Assembly: GCA_003136515.1 (NCBI GenBank)
Contig: PLEU01000134.1
Span: 1 to 6,350 of the forward strand
Reading direction: 5' to 3'
DNA: 6,350 bases
DNA from: Spartobacteria bacterium
GTDB taxonomy: Bacteria > Verrucomicrobiota > Verrucomicrobiae > Chthoniobacterales > UBA6821
Shown: one piece after another, positions 5,608 to 6,350 of the stretch
How positions within the stretch are numbered: the stretch's first letter is position 1
How the letters are laid out: every line of letters starts with the position of its first letter
Program-made: the position numbers and the translations under genes
The notes under the pieces: model-generated
What the model was told of the DNA's origin: nothing
The model's database searches: none
Seen by the model: the letters and a program-made list of their open reading frames with translations, nothing else

Positions 5608-6350
5608 ATGAGCGACCAGCCCCTCCAACCGGAAAACAGTGAAACCCCAGATGCCTATTCGGTATCAGGAGAAAAGGGGGTAGGTCGCACCCGTTCATCT
5701 GGCGGCGAAGGTTTGGGCGAACACGATAGAACGCGCCGCCGTCGACGTTCCCGCCGATCCGAGAGTGACTACGACCCTACAAGAGAAAAAAATAAGGGGA
5801 GACACCGCTCCAAGAGCAGAAACTCCGAGTTGAGTCGTAGGATGACCCAGCGTATCATGATTGGCGCCTGCTGTTTGCTGGCGCTAGTTGGTATTTTTCT
5901 CCTGGGCTTTCTCATCGGGCAGAAAGCGGCGCGAAACGAAGCTGCCTCCCACAAGGTCGTCATACAGGAAACGGTGTTTCCCTCACCAGAGAACGAAGCC
6001 CTTCTGGACAAGGGTTTTGATGAGATGGGCAAAGGGGATTATCGACATGCCATGATGGATTTCCAGAAAGTTAAGGACAATCAACCAGCCTTGACCGGCA
6101 CTGACTACCTGATCGCTGTATCCGCCTTCAAGGCCGGGGAGAATGTCATCGCCGAGGACGCTGCCAATCAGGCTATCTCCAAAAACGAAACGGCTGATGA
6201 GGCCCGCGTGATCATTGCCCTCCTCAGTCTCAACAAGACCAAGGACGCCCAAGATCAGGATGATCAATTCGCCGATCCCAAAACCTCTGCGGAGACGGAG
6301 ATTCACCACCTTGCTGCCGCACATCCCGAAAACGCCGGGGTCTATGTGCT
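5608..6350 (+). CDS. Single-pass membrane protein with Arg-rich N-terminus and TPR-like repeats (3' end missing)
   Basis: The gene runs off the right edge after 247 complete codons without a stop. Residues 1-40 are polar. Residues 41-50 form a strongly basic arginine cluster (RTRRRRRSRR), and basic/serine-rich sequence continues to about 82. One hydrophobic helix (about 83-104, IMIGACCLLALVGIFLLGFLIG) follows. The positive-inside rule puts the N-terminus in the cytosol and the rest outside it. From about 131 the sequence resembles tetratricopeptide repeats: ALLDKGFDEMGKGDYRHAMM, then DYLIAVSAFKAGENVIAEDA, with a further helix pair near 197-210 and another beginning at about 230. Such proteins often scaffold envelope complexes, but no specific function can be assigned. 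The ATG at 5608 has no Shine-Dalgarno; it is chosen because the frame opens there after the AT-rich promoter region. Confidence 0.75.
   Translation, partial: MSDQPLQPENSETPDAYSVSGEKGVGRTRSSGGEGLGEHDRTRRRRRSRRSESDYDPTREKNKGRHRSKSRNSELSRRMTQRIMIGACCLLALVGIFLLGFLIGQKAARNEAASHKVVIQETVFPSPENEALLDKGFDEMGKGDYRHAMMDFQKVKDNQPALTGTDYLIAVSAFKAGENVIAEDAANQAISKNETADEARVIIALLSLNKTKDAQDQDDQFADPKTSAETEIHHLAAAHPENAGVYV

Overview
The window looks like ordinary chromosomal sequence from a Gram-negative-type bacterium: compact genes, moderate GC, no mobile elements, RNA genes or CRISPR. The lineage is uncertain. The protein styles and the lack of Shine-Dalgarno sites before most starts would suit the Planctomycetes-Verrucomicrobia-Chlamydiae group, probably Verrucomicrobiota, but this is an impression and no search was run.

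Layout. Positions 1-34 may hold the last codons of an upstream + strand gene, followed by a good rho-independent terminator (59-88). Positions 89-320 are a regulatory region with several inverted repeats and a strong-looking sigma-54 (-24/-12) promoter at 261-277. Next come rpoN (sigma-54, start reassigned to 321) and, 11 bases later, mrp (Mrp/NBP35-type P-loop ATPase for Fe-S cluster delivery), both on +. Facing them on - are serA (D-3-phosphoglycerate dehydrogenase) and, 18 bases downstream, glk (glucokinase). mrp and glk converge with only 14 bases between their stops. A 219-base divergent region separates serA from a + strand gene cut by the window edge, which encodes a single-pass membrane protein with an arginine-rich N-terminus and a TPR-like C-terminal part.

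How they work together. rpoN-mrp looks like one transcript and serA-glk like another. serA-glk joins glucose phosphorylation (entry to glycolysis) with the branch that draws off 3-phosphoglycerate for serine. The most informative non-coding signal is the sigma-54 promoter directly in front of the sigma-54 gene, with repeats upstream at distances where enhancer-binding activators usually sit. This suggests that rpoN, and mrp with it, is autoregulated. I found no clearly undescribed system. The other points worth a look are the Mrp protein lacking the usual CxxC cluster site and the unusual Arg-rich TPR membrane protein.
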